The notes under the pieces: generated by a model
The model's input: only the letters and a program-made list of their open reading frames with translations
Told to the model about the DNA's origin: nothing
Database searches by the model: none
Part shown: positions 35,375-43,818 of the stretch, one piece after another
Layout of the letters: each line of letters starts with the position of its first letter
Numbering within the stretch: the stretch's first letter is position 1
Assembly (NCBI RefSeq): GCF_001439925.1
Contig: NZ_LMBV01000018.1
Location: 1-64,000, forward strand
Direction: 5' to 3'
Length of the DNA: 64,000 nucleotides
DNA from: Peribacillus muralis
GTDB taxonomy: Bacteria; Bacillota; Bacilli; Bacillales; DSM-1321
Program-made: the position numbers and the translations under genes

Positions 35375-35635
35375 TGAAATTTCAGTGAAGGTAAAGCTAT
35401 TGTATGTAAAAGGCGACCATTCCGCTTCCCACAGCACGGCGATAGCAAAAAAACATATTTCCACCCTTACTAATAAATATGGAAAAATATAGTCTCAGTT
35501 TAAAAACTTAAACTAATTAAAATTGATTGGAGTGGAAATCAACCACACTGCATTACTTGTTGATTAGCAAAAAAGTATTTGAAAACGAAAAGGTCGATAA
35601 CTACTCTTCATTATCGATCATTAAGAAAAAATAAA

Positions 35636-35672
35636 AATGAATCAGGAAGCGCTGAGCACTTTCTGATTCATT
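35636..35672 (-). terminator. Intrinsic terminator
   Basis: AATGAATCAG pairs with CTGATTCATT, with AAG/CTT and GC/GC continuing inward. On the minus strand TTTATTTTTT follows. It lies 8 bases past the stop of the 42-residue gene. Confidence 0.85.
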
Positions 35673-35679
35673 ATCTGTT

Positions 35680-35808
35680 TTATCTTTTATCCGGAAGGTT
35701 TTTGGGAACATAATCATTCAGTTTGTTGAATAAAGACGTAATGTAGGAGTTGAGTTCAAATCGACCCTCCTGTACAAATTCAGCTAGCGACACTCCATTC
35801 TTTTTCAT
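35680..35808 (-). CDS. Catabolite-controlled 42-residue hypothetical protein
   Basis: The frame begins MKKNGVSLAEFVQEGRFELN and continues SYITSLFNKLNDYVPKNLPD then KR. GGGGG lies six bases before the ATG; a sigma-A promoter with a perfect cre lies about 95 bases upstream, and a strong terminator follows directly. This complete transcription unit is good evidence for a real small gene. The protein is hydrophilic and likely helical, with no membrane segment. I do not recognise the family. Confidence 0.7.
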   Translation of the reverse strand: MKKNGVSLAEFVQEGRFELNSYITSLFNKLNDYVPKNLPDKR

Positions 35809-35910
35809 ATCTTTTCCCCCTTTTAGCATGTCATCCTGTTGCATAACCCTTTCAACCACTACTGCCTGTGAATTCAGGAATTCCCACGATCTTCTCGTAT
35901 TCTTATAATT

Positions 35911-35939
35911 ATTATACCCTTAAAAGAAAGCGCTTACAA
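35911..35939 (-). promoter_or_regulatory. Sigma-A promoter overlapped by a perfect cre
   Basis: On the minus strand TTGTAA and TATAAT (35916-35911) are 17 bases apart. TTGTAAGCGCTTTCT (35939-35925) matches the cre consensus WTGNAANCGNWNNCW at every position and covers the -35 and spacer, predicting CcpA repression. Confidence 0.8.
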
Positions 35940-36079
35940 TCTAGTTGTGAAGATTCTGTAGATTCCTATATCCTTAGACTCGATTAAAGAACGTGCTAAC
36001 GTTAGTATGCTTTAATGAATTTCATGATCGGAGACTTTTCTATATATGATAACCCTTGTCTGTCATTCTGCGCAAAGTT

Positions 36080-36259
36080 TCATGAGATGCTCTTCAATAG
36101 TTCAGTTAAACGGATGAACTCTTCCTTATCCCTATCCTTCAAGGAGTCATCGATCGCTTTTTCAATTTGTGCTTTTCTATAATCGCTTAGGGCCTTTTCC
36201 AATACCATTTCAGCCATCTCTTCAGGCTCCAGTGATGTTCCCGGCAATTGCTTCTCCAT
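36080..36259 (-). CDS. Small IDEAL-domain protein
   Basis: A 59-residue frame starting MEKQLPGTSLEPEEMAEMVL. Residues 29-58 (KAQIEKAIDDSLKDRDKEEF then IRLTELLKSI) match the IDEAL domain found in several short Bacillaceae proteins, where it mediates protein-protein contact (for example in ComK-related and YpiB-type proteins). AAGGAG is 10 bases upstream of the ATG. It forms no operon with its neighbours. Partner unknown. Confidence 0.78.
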   Translation of the reverse strand: MEKQLPGTSLEPEEMAEMVLEKALSDYRKAQIEKAIDDSLKDRDKEEFIRLTELLKSIS

Positions 36260-36693
36260 TAGAAACCAACTCCTTAACCTTTTTTCTATTATACTAAGTA
36301 ACTTGGATATTATTAATATTTATTTCATTGCTTGTTTATTTATTTCCTTATCCACATGATTCCCACATTGCCACTCTTCTATACATAAAATATACTAAAT
36401 GATTTTGTCATCCATCAGTTAAAATCGATCCCTTTCATTTTGCAACTTACAACTGTTACAGTAACCTAACCTTTTCTTCGATAATATCTCCCATTAATAT
36501 AGAATTAATTATATCTGGCAGTTAAAATGACATGCTTTATTTAGAAAAGTCGGCAATCTATTGAAGGAAATGGACACCTCCACTAAACCATTAGAATAAT
36601 CCATTTTTTTACTTATATTCACTTACTAACGATTTTGTTCATGCAAACGTACGGATTAGTTACGATGACGAACGAATCTTGCTTGGATTGTCG

Positions 36694-36850
36694 GTCGAAT
36701 TACTAGTGATTTCGGTTGAATTATTTTGGTCTAGATCGAATTATTGGTGGTTTAGGTTGAATTATTTTGGTCTAGGTCGAATTATTTTGATCTAGGTTGA
36801 ATTATTTTGGTTTAGGTCGAATTATTGGTGGTTTAGGTCGAATTCAATAG
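36694..36850. repeat. 20/21-bp tandem repeat, about seven units
   Basis: Units of GTTGAATTATTTTGGTCTAG and GTCGAATTATTGGTGGTTTAG alternate at 20-21 bp spacing. The strand alternation of TTGAATT/TCGAATT is regular. It does not resemble CRISPR: there are no unique spacers. The remaining 36260-36930 is AT-rich and without a gene I can support. Confidence 0.8.
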
Positions 36851-36943
36851 CCTGGGCTCCTGAAACTAAATCACTTACACTTAGTGAAGCCAGTAATAGT
36901 GGAAAGACAAATAAAATCCTTTAAGTTTAACCATAAGTCGCAC

Positions 36944-36985
36944 GAAACAGGCACCGGAATTTTCAGCTGGCGCCTGTTTCTTTTT
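36944..36985 (+). terminator. Terminator-like hairpin
   Basis: GAAACAGGC-a-CC pairs with GG-c-GCCTGTTTC over an 11-nt loop, followed by TTTTTG on the plus strand. No plus-strand gene is evident before it. Confidence 0.6.
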
Positions 36986-37031
36986 GATGTTTTAACACAT
37001 CCGTATTTTCACTTCTTCTCTCAGCCATTCC

Positions 37032-37451
37032 TCAATTCCTTCTCTTATCAAGTCCATCATTCAATATTTTCATTTGAAAGCGAAAGTAGAGATAGAAAAT
37101 TGTCCAAATGGTCACATAGAAAGGGATGAAAATCAATATACCAGTCACTAATCCTTTCATGCTGAATGAGATCCAGCCAACGAAGAAAGATAGTAGAAAG
37201 TAGAGGATGCTGACAGTTAGGAAGTGCATGGTGGTCTGAAATAATAAGCTCCATTTTTCAATTTCGAATAAGATGGTTGCCGTGCTGAAAAACCAGCCAC
37301 ATAATAGGCAGCCTATCGCATTTTTCACGAACATCTCACTGTCCAATGCTGTAATCTCACCAAAACCGATGACCCCAAAACACGTCAACACCATGACGAG
37401 CGCTCCAAAGCAAATTCCGACAAAGCTACTGAATAATAGTGTTTTCATCAT
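37032..37451 (-). CDS. DUF3021 family membrane protein
   Basis: About 139 residues with four membrane segments (roughly 5-27, 43-62, 70-95, 100-125), fitting DUF3021. The start used, ATG at 37451, overlaps the stop of the LytTR gene (ATGA) and has AAGGAAGGG upstream; a longer frame extends into the LytTR gene but lacks reason. DUF3021 proteins are usually the partner of a LytTR DNA-binding protein and may restrain it at the membrane, as in described LytTR regulatory systems. That role is inferred here. Confidence 0.85.
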   Translation of the reverse strand: MMKTLLFSSFVGICFGALVMVLTCFGVIGFGEITALDSEMFVKNAIGCLLCGWFFSTATILFEIEKWSLLFQTTMHFLTVSILYFLLSFFVGWISFSMKGLVTGILIFIPFYVTIWTIFYLYFRFQMKILNDGLDKRRN

Positions 37452-37903
37452 AATCCCTTCCTTTTCCATTGAAATGCTTTCTTGATTCCTTGAACATAAT
37501 GCCGGGAAACGTATTCCTTCTCCCCTGACCGGAAATATACACATAATGTCCCGTTGAAAGATGCTTCAAATTTGCTTAACTCATCAAGGTTGGCGATCAC
37601 CGACTTGGACAATCTCACAAACTGATTACCAGGAAGATCCCTTTCAAGCTCGTATAATCTTTCTTTCATTTCGAACGTCCCCTGTTTCGTTCGTACCATT
37701 ATGGATTCTTGTTCGGTGAACAAACAGATTATTTCCTCTGCCCGGAAAACATGCTGCATGTCTGCCTTCCGTCCAACAAAGTATGGCCTTTTCCTTTCTT
37801 TTAAGCGCTCCATCAGCTGCTCCACTTCCTCATTCCAAGTATGGTTGCGAATTAGCACTTCTATCGCCTTGACCTCCTCATCGATCTCTACCTGAATTTT
37901 CAT
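37448..37903 (-). CDS. LytTR-domain DNA-binding protein
   Basis: A 151-residue protein with a short N-terminal part and a LytTR domain (about 50-148; ICLFTEQESIMVRTKQGTFE, FVRLSKSVIANLDELSKFEA, VSRHYVQGIKKAF). It has no receiver domain, so it is not a classic response regulator. Translationally coupled to the DUF3021 gene by a 4-base overlap. Such pairs typically control their own operon or a nearby membrane or ABC gene; none is adjacent. Confidence 0.9.
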   Translation of the reverse strand: MKIQVEIDEEVKAIEVLIRNHTWNEEVEQLMERLKERKRPYFVGRKADMQHVFRAEEIICLFTEQESIMVRTKQGTFEMKERLYELERDLPGNQFVRLSKSVIANLDELSKFEASFNGTLCVYFRSGEKEYVSRHYVQGIKKAFQWKRKGL

Positions 37904-38031
37904 ATGTGCGGCCTCCCTTTAGCTTGTAGTTTAAGTATATTGAGAAATCGAAAAGTTAGTTTATGATTTTCGGTAACAGGTAACATATATGCCCTAACTT
38001 GTATGAAATGAACACTTACATACACTAAAAA

Positions 38032-38053
38032 ACCGTCCAAAAAGTTGGACGGT
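38032..38053 (-). terminator. Intrinsic terminator
   Basis: ACCGTCCAA pairs with TTGGACGGT over 4 nt; six T follow on the minus strand. It ends the hotdog thioesterase gene. Confidence 0.85.
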
Positions 38054-38085
38054 CCGATTTCTATTAATAAGTTATACTGCATATA

Positions 38086-38101
38086 AAGTAAGCGCTTACT
38101 T
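38086..38101. promoter_or_regulatory. Perfect 16-bp palindrome, cre-like
   Basis: AAGTAAGCGCTTACTT matches the cre consensus except for one position in each half and also resembles LacI-family operators. It lies between the thioesterase stop and its terminator, so its target is unclear. Confidence 0.45.
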
Positions 38102-38128
38102 ATTTTGTTTCCAACATTCATCATTACG

Positions 38129-38614
38129 TTAACCTTTACTAATAAAAGTGCTTGGCATTAAGACTGCGACAACCTCTCCGCGAGCGCAAACTGTATCATT
38201 AGCAAATACTTCTGTCTCAATTCTCCATTTTTTAGGATGAATCTCATGAATTGTGCCAACGGCCATTAATGCCACATCTTTCGGGGTTGGCTTTACGAAT
38301 TCCACATTTAATGAAGCAGTGACAAACCTTGGAGGCTCCGTCCCGTCCCCTACTTCATGCCCGTTTTTTCGATGCAAGGCCAACGCAGCCGAACCAGTTC
38401 CATGACAGTCAATTAGCGAAGCGATCAAGCCGCCATAGACAAATCCGGGGATGGCCATATGTTCCGGAAGCGGTCTATATATCGTCCTAGTATTCTCGCC
38501 ATGCCAGCCTGTCCGAAAATGATGGCCCTTTTCATTTAATCTACCACATCCATAGCACCAGGCAAATTCGTCGGGATACTCATCTTGGATCGCTTTAAAC
38601 TCTTTCTCCTCCAT
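38129..38614 (-). CDS. PaaI-type hotdog thioesterase
   Basis: A 161-residue hotdog-fold protein. GFVYGGLIASLIDCHGTGSA is the typical segment carrying the active-site region, and the N-terminus has CYGCG (C-x2-C), as in many members of this subgroup. It probably hydrolyses an acyl-CoA thioester; the substrate is not indicated. GGAGG precedes the ATG. Monocistronic. Confidence 0.85.
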   Translation of the reverse strand: MEEKEFKAIQDEYPDEFAWCYGCGRLNEKGHHFRTGWHGENTRTIYRPLPEHMAIPGFVYGGLIASLIDCHGTGSAALALHRKNGHEVGDGTEPPRFVTASLNVEFVKPTPKDVALMAVGTIHEIHPKKWRIETEVFANDTVCARGEVVAVLMPSTFISKG

Positions 38615-38820
38615 CGTCTATTCACCTCCTCCTTTTCAGAATATTATAATATTCAATGATACTGTAGCAGCTTCATTAATTCAATATTATGATTATCACG
38701 CTTAATTCAGTAATAGAAGTTCTGAGAATTCATTGGCATTTGACTTTTTCGCGCTAAGTGAGTGTTGAATTCTAAATGTTTTCAGTGCATTTTGCTACTC
38801 CATTTCTCGAAACAAATGAC

Positions 38821-38857
38821 AAAAGCCCCTGTACGATAATTGATTTCAGGAGCTTTT
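38821..38857. terminator. Bidirectional terminator
   Basis: AAAAGC-c-CCTG pairs with CAGG-a-GCTTTT over a 15-nt loop, flanked by A and T tracts. It serves the glycosyltransferase operon on the minus strand. The rest of 38615-38979 holds nothing else. Confidence 0.65.
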
Positions 38858-38979
38858 AGTTGACCAATATAGCAATCATCCGAAAAGAATAATTTTGATT
38901 TTAGTAGTTACACTCAGCCACATTGCTTTACTATTTTTTCCGCAATGTCTATTATTTTTTTTGCAGGCTTACCATCTTA

Positions 38980-40779
38980 TTAAAAGTTAAGCCTTTTCCT
39001 TAAATCCCAATACTTGAATGTCATCTTACCCATTTTTGACTTCGAAAGTGAATCGTATTTACGTTCAAGAGATAGATTTTGTTTTTCCATCTTGTTCATT
39101 TGTTTAAGTTGAACTGCATTCAGTTTTTTTAATTGCTTTACTTCTTTAATCAATTCTTTATTTTTCCCTTTTATTTCATTGTTTTTATTATCGACTATTA
39201 TCCGTTCCTTCAATGGAATTTCGATATCTTTTGGTCTTAATTTCGGACTGCTATTGGTTTTAAATCCGATAATTTTTAAATACGGCAGGTTATTTTGAAT
39301 ATTTTGCTCAAAGCTTTCATCACTTTTATGAACTTGGAGGAAGGTAAAACATCCTGCTTGTTCAGCTTGAATGATTCGGCCATAACCAGACAGTTTCACT
39401 AGTTTTTCTACCTTCGTTAATTCCTCAGGCATGTTACTGAAAATATAGGTAAAAACTTCTTCAAGCTCGATTTTAGCTGCCAATTTCTTTACCTTCGATG
39501 TTGATACATGCTTATTCAGTTCTTTTAAGTCAGCTTCATCCATATAATACACATTTTCACTTTTATCTAAATAATCTGAAATACGTCTACTCCATAATAG
39601 CCCTTGCAGTTTCTTTAATGTTTCGGAAAATAAAAACTGCCTGCTAACTTGATACATTCGTTGAGCGGCAAACTCATATATATCCTGATTACATAGTGCC
39701 AATTTGACTGCGCTACGGAAATCCTTCTCTGTAACAGCATATAAAGGGTAATCTTCTCCAAAGATCTTTACATGCATTTGGGTTGGATTCATGATAACGG
39801 CCTTCCTTAACATTCCGTATTCCAACAGCTTCGTAGACAGCTCCAGACTGCTGTCCATTTCCTCACTTCTCCAAGTGATCCCGATGTCACTGTTCACGAT
39901 TAATTGTTGAGCATTCTCCCTGGTCAATGCCCCGTACCATGAAAGTCCGTCTGTATTTTCCAGGAGATATTTCGCTTCCTCCTTAAACTGAGATCCATCC
40001 TTAACCCATTTGAATTTATCCCCCGCTACATCGAGTGATAGATTCGGAATCTCACGTTTTAATTCTTTAAAAGCGGTTATGATCGGGATAGTCTTCCAAT
40101 CAGGGTCGAATTTTCCGGTATATACAAGTTTGTTGTTTAACCGAATCTGCCCTTCCGCTGATTCGATGTTCGGTATCATCGGGGTAAGCAGGGAAACTTT
40201 GTTTTTTTCTTTATCCAAATTTAGAATTTCAATGACAAATTCGCACATCTCTTCTGTTTGACATAAGAAATACGCACACTGTTCATATATATTTTTGATG
40301 CTCTCATATTTTTCTTCATTAACATTCTGACCGATGTGAGTCAGTCCTGTCGCATAAACTAATGTATTCTCTATGATATGCTTATGCTTGACTATTTTTT
40401 CAACAGTCTCGATGCTTCTTACAAATAACCAATCATATTCCTTTTGACTCCAATAATGAGAAATGAGCATTTGGGCTATATCAAAATCAATGACACCCCT
40501 TTTCACCCATTCTTCTTCGGTCGCATAAAAAAAAGGATCAACAAAAGGATTAATAATCTTGATGTTGTCAAACTTTTCAAGCGGTTGTATTAAGATAGTG
40601 CGCTTGACTGGGCAAGCTAAAAGTAAATCAACCTCGATATTAGAATCTAACGCAAAAGTAGAAGCTAAGGAAGATAAAAATACGGCAGAACCATCCATTG
40701 AATTCATGTCAATAAAGCCAAATAGAAGTACTTTCATTTTTCTGTTATGCACTAATTCATGTGAACTCAAAGTTTTCAC
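38980..40779 (-). CDS. Glycosyltransferase with C-terminal coiled coil
   Basis: A 599-residue protein: an N-terminal Rossmann-like domain (KVLLFGFIDMNSMDGSAVF), a GT-B nucleotide-sugar half (about 210-370, LVYTGKFDPDWKTIPIITAF, DIGITWRSEEMDSSLELSTK), a less clear region (about 400-510), and a lysine-rich coiled coil (about 525-580). It ends with KMGKMTFKYWDLRKRL, a tail shared with the small coiled-coil protein just upstream. The start is uncertain: GTG at 40779 overlaps GGAG, while a TTG nine bases further has better spacing. Last gene of a three-gene operon with another glycosyltransferase; likely builds a cell- or spore-surface glycan. Confidence 0.82.
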   Translation of the reverse strand: MKTLSSHELVHNRKMKVLLFGFIDMNSMDGSAVFLSSLASTFALDSNIEVDLLLACPVKRTILIQPLEKFDNIKIINPFVDPFFYATEEEWVKRGVIDFDIAQMLISHYWSQKEYDWLFVRSIETVEKIVKHKHIIENTLVYATGLTHIGQNVNEEKYESIKNIYEQCAYFLCQTEEMCEFVIEILNLDKEKNKVSLLTPMIPNIESAEGQIRLNNKLVYTGKFDPDWKTIPIITAFKELKREIPNLSLDVAGDKFKWVKDGSQFKEEAKYLLENTDGLSWYGALTRENAQQLIVNSDIGITWRSEEMDSSLELSTKLLEYGMLRKAVIMNPTQMHVKIFGEDYPLYAVTEKDFRSAVKLALCNQDIYEFAAQRMYQVSRQFLFSETLKKLQGLLWSRRISDYLDKSENVYYMDEADLKELNKHVSTSKVKKLAAKIELEEVFTYIFSNMPEELTKVEKLVKLSGYGRIIQAEQAGCFTFLQVHKSDESFEQNIQNNLPYLKIIGFKTNSSPKLRPKDIEIPLKERIIVDNKNNEIKGKNKELIKEVKQLKKLNAVQLKQMNKMEKQNLSLERKYDSLSKSKMGKMTFKYWDLRKRLNF

Positions 40780-40807
40780 TCCAATGACTGAAATGTGATA
40801 TGAATGT

Positions 40808-41131
40808 CTATTTTTTAATCTGTTCTTTCATAGATGATTTAAGTTCAAGGTATTTCAATGTGAACTTCCCCATATATGTAACGTTAAATTTGTGCTCCAG
40901 TACCTTAAGTCTGCGGATCTCTTTGATCAGCTTACTGTTCTCTTTTTCGGCAAACTTACTTTTTTCCAATGCTTCTCGCAACATCGTATTTTCTTTTGTA
41001 ACGCTCTCAATAAGGTTTTGTTTTTCAGTATCATTGCTCTCGATAAGCTCCAATGTCATGGACATCATGTTTTTCATTTGTATTTCTAGTTCATCATACA
41101 TCGTTTTCCAATAAACATTTCGTTCGTCCAT
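40808..41131 (-). CDS. Small coiled-coil protein of the glycosyltransferase operon
   Basis: About 107 residues, nearly all predicted coiled coil (QMKNMMSMTLELIESNDTEK and following), ending in a basic tail with YMGKFTLKYLELKSSMKEQ. That tail resembles the end of the downstream glycosyltransferase. Start at 41131 is favoured by GGAGGGGAG; an ATG at 41152 overlaps the stop of the upstream gene. It might tether or organise the two enzymes. No catalytic motif. Confidence 0.65.
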   Translation of the reverse strand: MDERNVYWKTMYDELEIQMKNMMSMTLELIESNDTEKQNLIESVTKENTMLREALEKSKFAEKENSKLIKEIRRLKVLEHKFNVTYMGKFTLKYLELKSSMKEQIKK

Positions 41132-41151
41132 ATTGAAAAAACTCCCCTCCA

Positions 41152-42336
41152 TTAACCTACGATAAGCTCTAATTCTCTTTTAATGACAACATCTACGGCA
41201 CATTTGTCGCGAATCGACTGCGATGCCTGTTTTGACACTCTTAAGAATACGTCCGAATTATAATATAAGCGTTCTATTGCATCGGCAATTTCAATAGGTG
41301 ATTCAGGTTTTGCAAGAAGGCCAGAAACATCATGTTCCACAAATTCCGGGATTGCGGTAATATTTGTGGAAATCGGCACTAGTCCACTGGACATGGCCTC
41401 ACACATGGAAACCCCTTGTGAGTCCAAACGGGTTGGGCAAAGGAAAATACCATACTCCTTATGTAATGCAGCGATTTGTTCTTGAGATAGGAAGCCTTTA
41501 TGAATGGTTACATTCTCAAAATTACGGATTGGCTCAACGGTTTGATCGAATAACTTTCCATCACCATAAAAAGCAAACTCCAATTTATTGAAGTACGGTC
41601 TTTTTGAAAGTTCCAGCACCGCCTTCACCGATAAATCATTGGCATATTTTCGAGAAGCATAAGGTCTGATCGAAAGTACTTTTGTCCTCATTTCCACTGG
41701 CTTTTCTATAAAGGTAAACAGATTGTCATCTATTACATTGGGAATGATAACTGCATTTTTTGATTCTGTTCTCGCGTCGCATTCGGCTATATGTTCTTTG
41801 AACCATTTAGAAATATGAACAAAAGTTGTATCCAATTCATTCGTTTGATAAAACCAATTCATGAAAGAAAGTTGTTCTTCATAATAGTCGTCCGCCATTT
41901 CAAGTATCTTCCGTAAGCTTTCAGGACTTTCAAGAAAATTAAACCATCTTCTATGCCAAGATTCCGTTTCAAAACCATGTATCCAAGTAATAATTGGCAA
42001 GTCTGTGTTTGTTTCTTTTATCGCTTGTACCATTTGGGGATTCACAAAATGAATGAGCGCTTTTTTATGCACTTTATGATCCAAAAAAATGCGCAAGTGC
42101 TGTTCAGTTCCTCGATAAACAGGCACCTCTTCATACGTATATCTTTCCGCCTTTTTATAGGTAGGATGTAAAACAAAGACATCGACCTTCAAGCCCTCTT
42201 CCATATATGCCTTGACTCTTCGATGGATGAACCCATTCCGGTATAACTGCTTTTCATGTGGATAAGCATTCGTAATGATTACATATCTATCTTTATCGGT
42301 AAATATATGCTCATTTAGATTTATAGATTGCTCCAT
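41152..42336 (-). CDS. Glycosyltransferase family 4-type protein
   Basis: About 394 residues of GT-B fold. YVIITNAYPHEKQLYRNGFI begins the acceptor domain; VLSIRPYASRKYANDLSVKA and GIFLCPTRLDSQGVSMCEAM in the C-terminal half are typical of GT4 retaining enzymes, the latter with the E-x7-E-like donor region (PTRLDSQGVSMCEAMSSGLV). I use the ATG at 42336, which has AGGAG eight bases upstream. First of three genes on one transcript. Donor and acceptor unknown. Confidence 0.88.
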   Translation of the reverse strand: MEQSINLNEHIFTDKDRYVIITNAYPHEKQLYRNGFIHRRVKAYMEEGLKVDVFVLHPTYKKAERYTYEEVPVYRGTEQHLRIFLDHKVHKKALIHFVNPQMVQAIKETNTDLPIITWIHGFETESWHRRWFNFLESPESLRKILEMADDYYEEQLSFMNWFYQTNELDTTFVHISKWFKEHIAECDARTESKNAVIIPNVIDDNLFTFIEKPVEMRTKVLSIRPYASRKYANDLSVKAVLELSKRPYFNKLEFAFYGDGKLFDQTVEPIRNFENVTIHKGFLSQEQIAALHKEYGIFLCPTRLDSQGVSMCEAMSSGLVPISTNITAIPEFVEHDVSGLLAKPESPIEIADAIERLYYNSDVFLRVSKQASQSIRDKCAVDVVIKRELELIVG

Positions 42337-42507
42337 GTTGTTCACTCCTACCATATATTCTTCTGTATATATAAGATTTATAGAAGACACCTATCCAAAA
42401 CCTATTTCACTTTTAAAAGATTATAACAAACGTGTATTACTGAACATTGACAGCAATACGAGAAGTATGTAAATAAAAGTAAAGTTTTCATTAACTTTTA
42501 TATATTT

Positions 42508-42651
42508 TTGTATAGGAAAAGGGCATGTGGGTACACGTTAATTTTTGAGAGCCTGATTGCCGAAGGTTTTACTGAACATGAAGATATCTCTATAAATCAA
42601 GGATTAGTGTTCAATTTCATTAAAGTAAAAACGACACTTAACATCATGTGA
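42508..42651 (+). pseudogene. Possible 3' remnant of an unrecognised gene
   Basis: A plus-strand frame without a start reads CGYTLIFESLIAEGFTEHED and ends at TGA 42649-42651, inside the left arm of the terminator at 42645-42695. Composition is protein-like but no family is recognised. It may be the end of a gene lost by deletion. Confidence 0.3.
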
Positions 42652-42695
42652 AAAAACTCTGGAGAATCTATTATTCTCCAGAGTTTTTTCACATG
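42645..42695. terminator. Terminator with a perfect 23-bp stem
   Basis: Arms 42645-42667 and 42673-42695 are exact inverted copies beginning CATGTGAAAAAACTCTGG, with a 5-nt loop. The A6/T6 tract inside the stem makes it usable on both strands. It separates lacD from the glycosyltransferase operon. Confidence 0.85.
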
Positions 42696-42816
42696 AAATA
42701 TTGATTGTAATATTAACCCCCACCATACTCACCCTCGAACTTATACTAAATATAATTTCGAAACTGAAATAATCACTTTTTTTCTCTGTAATTTCTGTCT
42801 TAATGAAATTGAACCT

Positions 42817-43803
42817 TTATTTTATTTTCCCAAACCAGGATTCGGCTGTCTTTTTTAATACGACATTCAGTTGTTCAATATTTCTTTTACCTGTATCTTG
42901 TAACCAGACACGTCCTGCTTGTTCTCCATCTATAGCAAAAGGTGCCACACCATCTTTCCAGGTTGCCCGGCCACATAACACACCGTTAAAGGTAGAACCG
43001 GATTCTTTCGCAAATTTCAGTGTTTCTTGGAATAGCTTTGCACTTACTCCGGCACTCAAGAAGATAAACGGCAGTTCTGTTGCTTCACTTTGTTCTTTGA
43101 AAAGGAAGGCAGCTTCTTCTTTACTGTAAACAGGTTCACCTTCCGTATACCCTTCCACAAAGTTCATATCTACCGGAACTTCAACTTTCAACACATCGAC
43201 TTGGTATTGAGGTTTGGAGAACTCCCTCATGGCCCCAATCACTTTAATCGGTTTCACTTTTGCGTACTCTTTACTTTTCGCATCATCGTTTTTAGCATCA
43301 TACGAGATAATTTCCAGGAAAAACGGAAGATCTTCAGCCGCACACTCCGATCCAACACGTTCCATATAGACATGCTTAGAGTTATTAATTCTTTCTTCTT
43401 CATCGACATCATAATATAGTAAGAATTTGATAGCATCTGCGCCGGCTTCTTTCAACCGTTTCACTGACCATTCCGGTAATAAATCAGGTAAACGGCCCAC
43501 ATCTGACGCATCGTAACCAGTTTTTTCATAGGCTACTAATAAACCGGCATTCTTGTCACGGACCTTTGCTGCCTGCAGACCATATTCTGGGTCCAAAAGA
43601 ATAGCTGTTGCAAGCGGTGTTAATTCCTCAGAAACCAATTTTTTGAAACGGATGATACCTTCATCTCCCACATGACTTGCATCGCCAGACGCAATCATTT
43701 TTTTCAATGAACCACGTTGATCAATGGCTAATGCTCCAATCACACCATTTTCATCGGACAAACGTTTAAGAGCTTCCAATTTATTTTTGGTTAGTTCTAA
43801 CAT
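42817..43803 (-). CDS. lacD: Tagatose-1,6-bisphosphate aldolase
   Basis: A 328-residue class I aldolase of the LacD type. GALAIDQRGSLKKMIA at the N-terminus, ADAIKFLLYYDVDEE with the probable Schiff-base lysine region, and FIFLSAGVSAKLFQETLKFA fit the family. It splits tagatose-1,6-bisphosphate into dihydroxyacetone phosphate and glyceraldehyde-3-phosphate. It is 15 bases after lacC and ends the operon ROK kinase-agaS-lacC-lacD. Confidence 0.93.
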   Translation of the reverse strand: MLELTKNKLEALKRLSDENGVIGALAIDQRGSLKKMIASGDASHVGDEGIIRFKKLVSEELTPLATAILLDPEYGLQAAKVRDKNAGLLVAYEKTGYDASDVGRLPDLLPEWSVKRLKEAGADAIKFLLYYDVDEEERINNSKHVYMERVGSECAAEDLPFFLEIISYDAKNDDAKSKEYAKVKPIKVIGAMREFSKPQYQVDVLKVEVPVDMNFVEGYTEGEPVYSKEEAAFLFKEQSEATELPFIFLSAGVSAKLFQETLKFAKESGSTFNGVLCGRATWKDGVAPFAIDGEQAGRVWLQDTGKRNIEQLNVVLKKTAESWFGKIK

Positions 43804-43818
43804 CGGTATTCTCCTCTA

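Noticed and set aside
35213-35464. 83-codon minus-strand frame with a terminator inside
   Set aside because: Aromatic-rich, no ribosome site and interrupted by the hairpin at 35346-35374.
36694-36850. Possible CRISPR array
   Set aside because: Units are contiguous at 20-21 bp with no unique spacers and no cas genes.
36884-37129. 81-codon plus-strand frame
   Set aside because: Runs through a terminator hairpin and into the DUF3021 gene on the other strand; composition is not protein-like.
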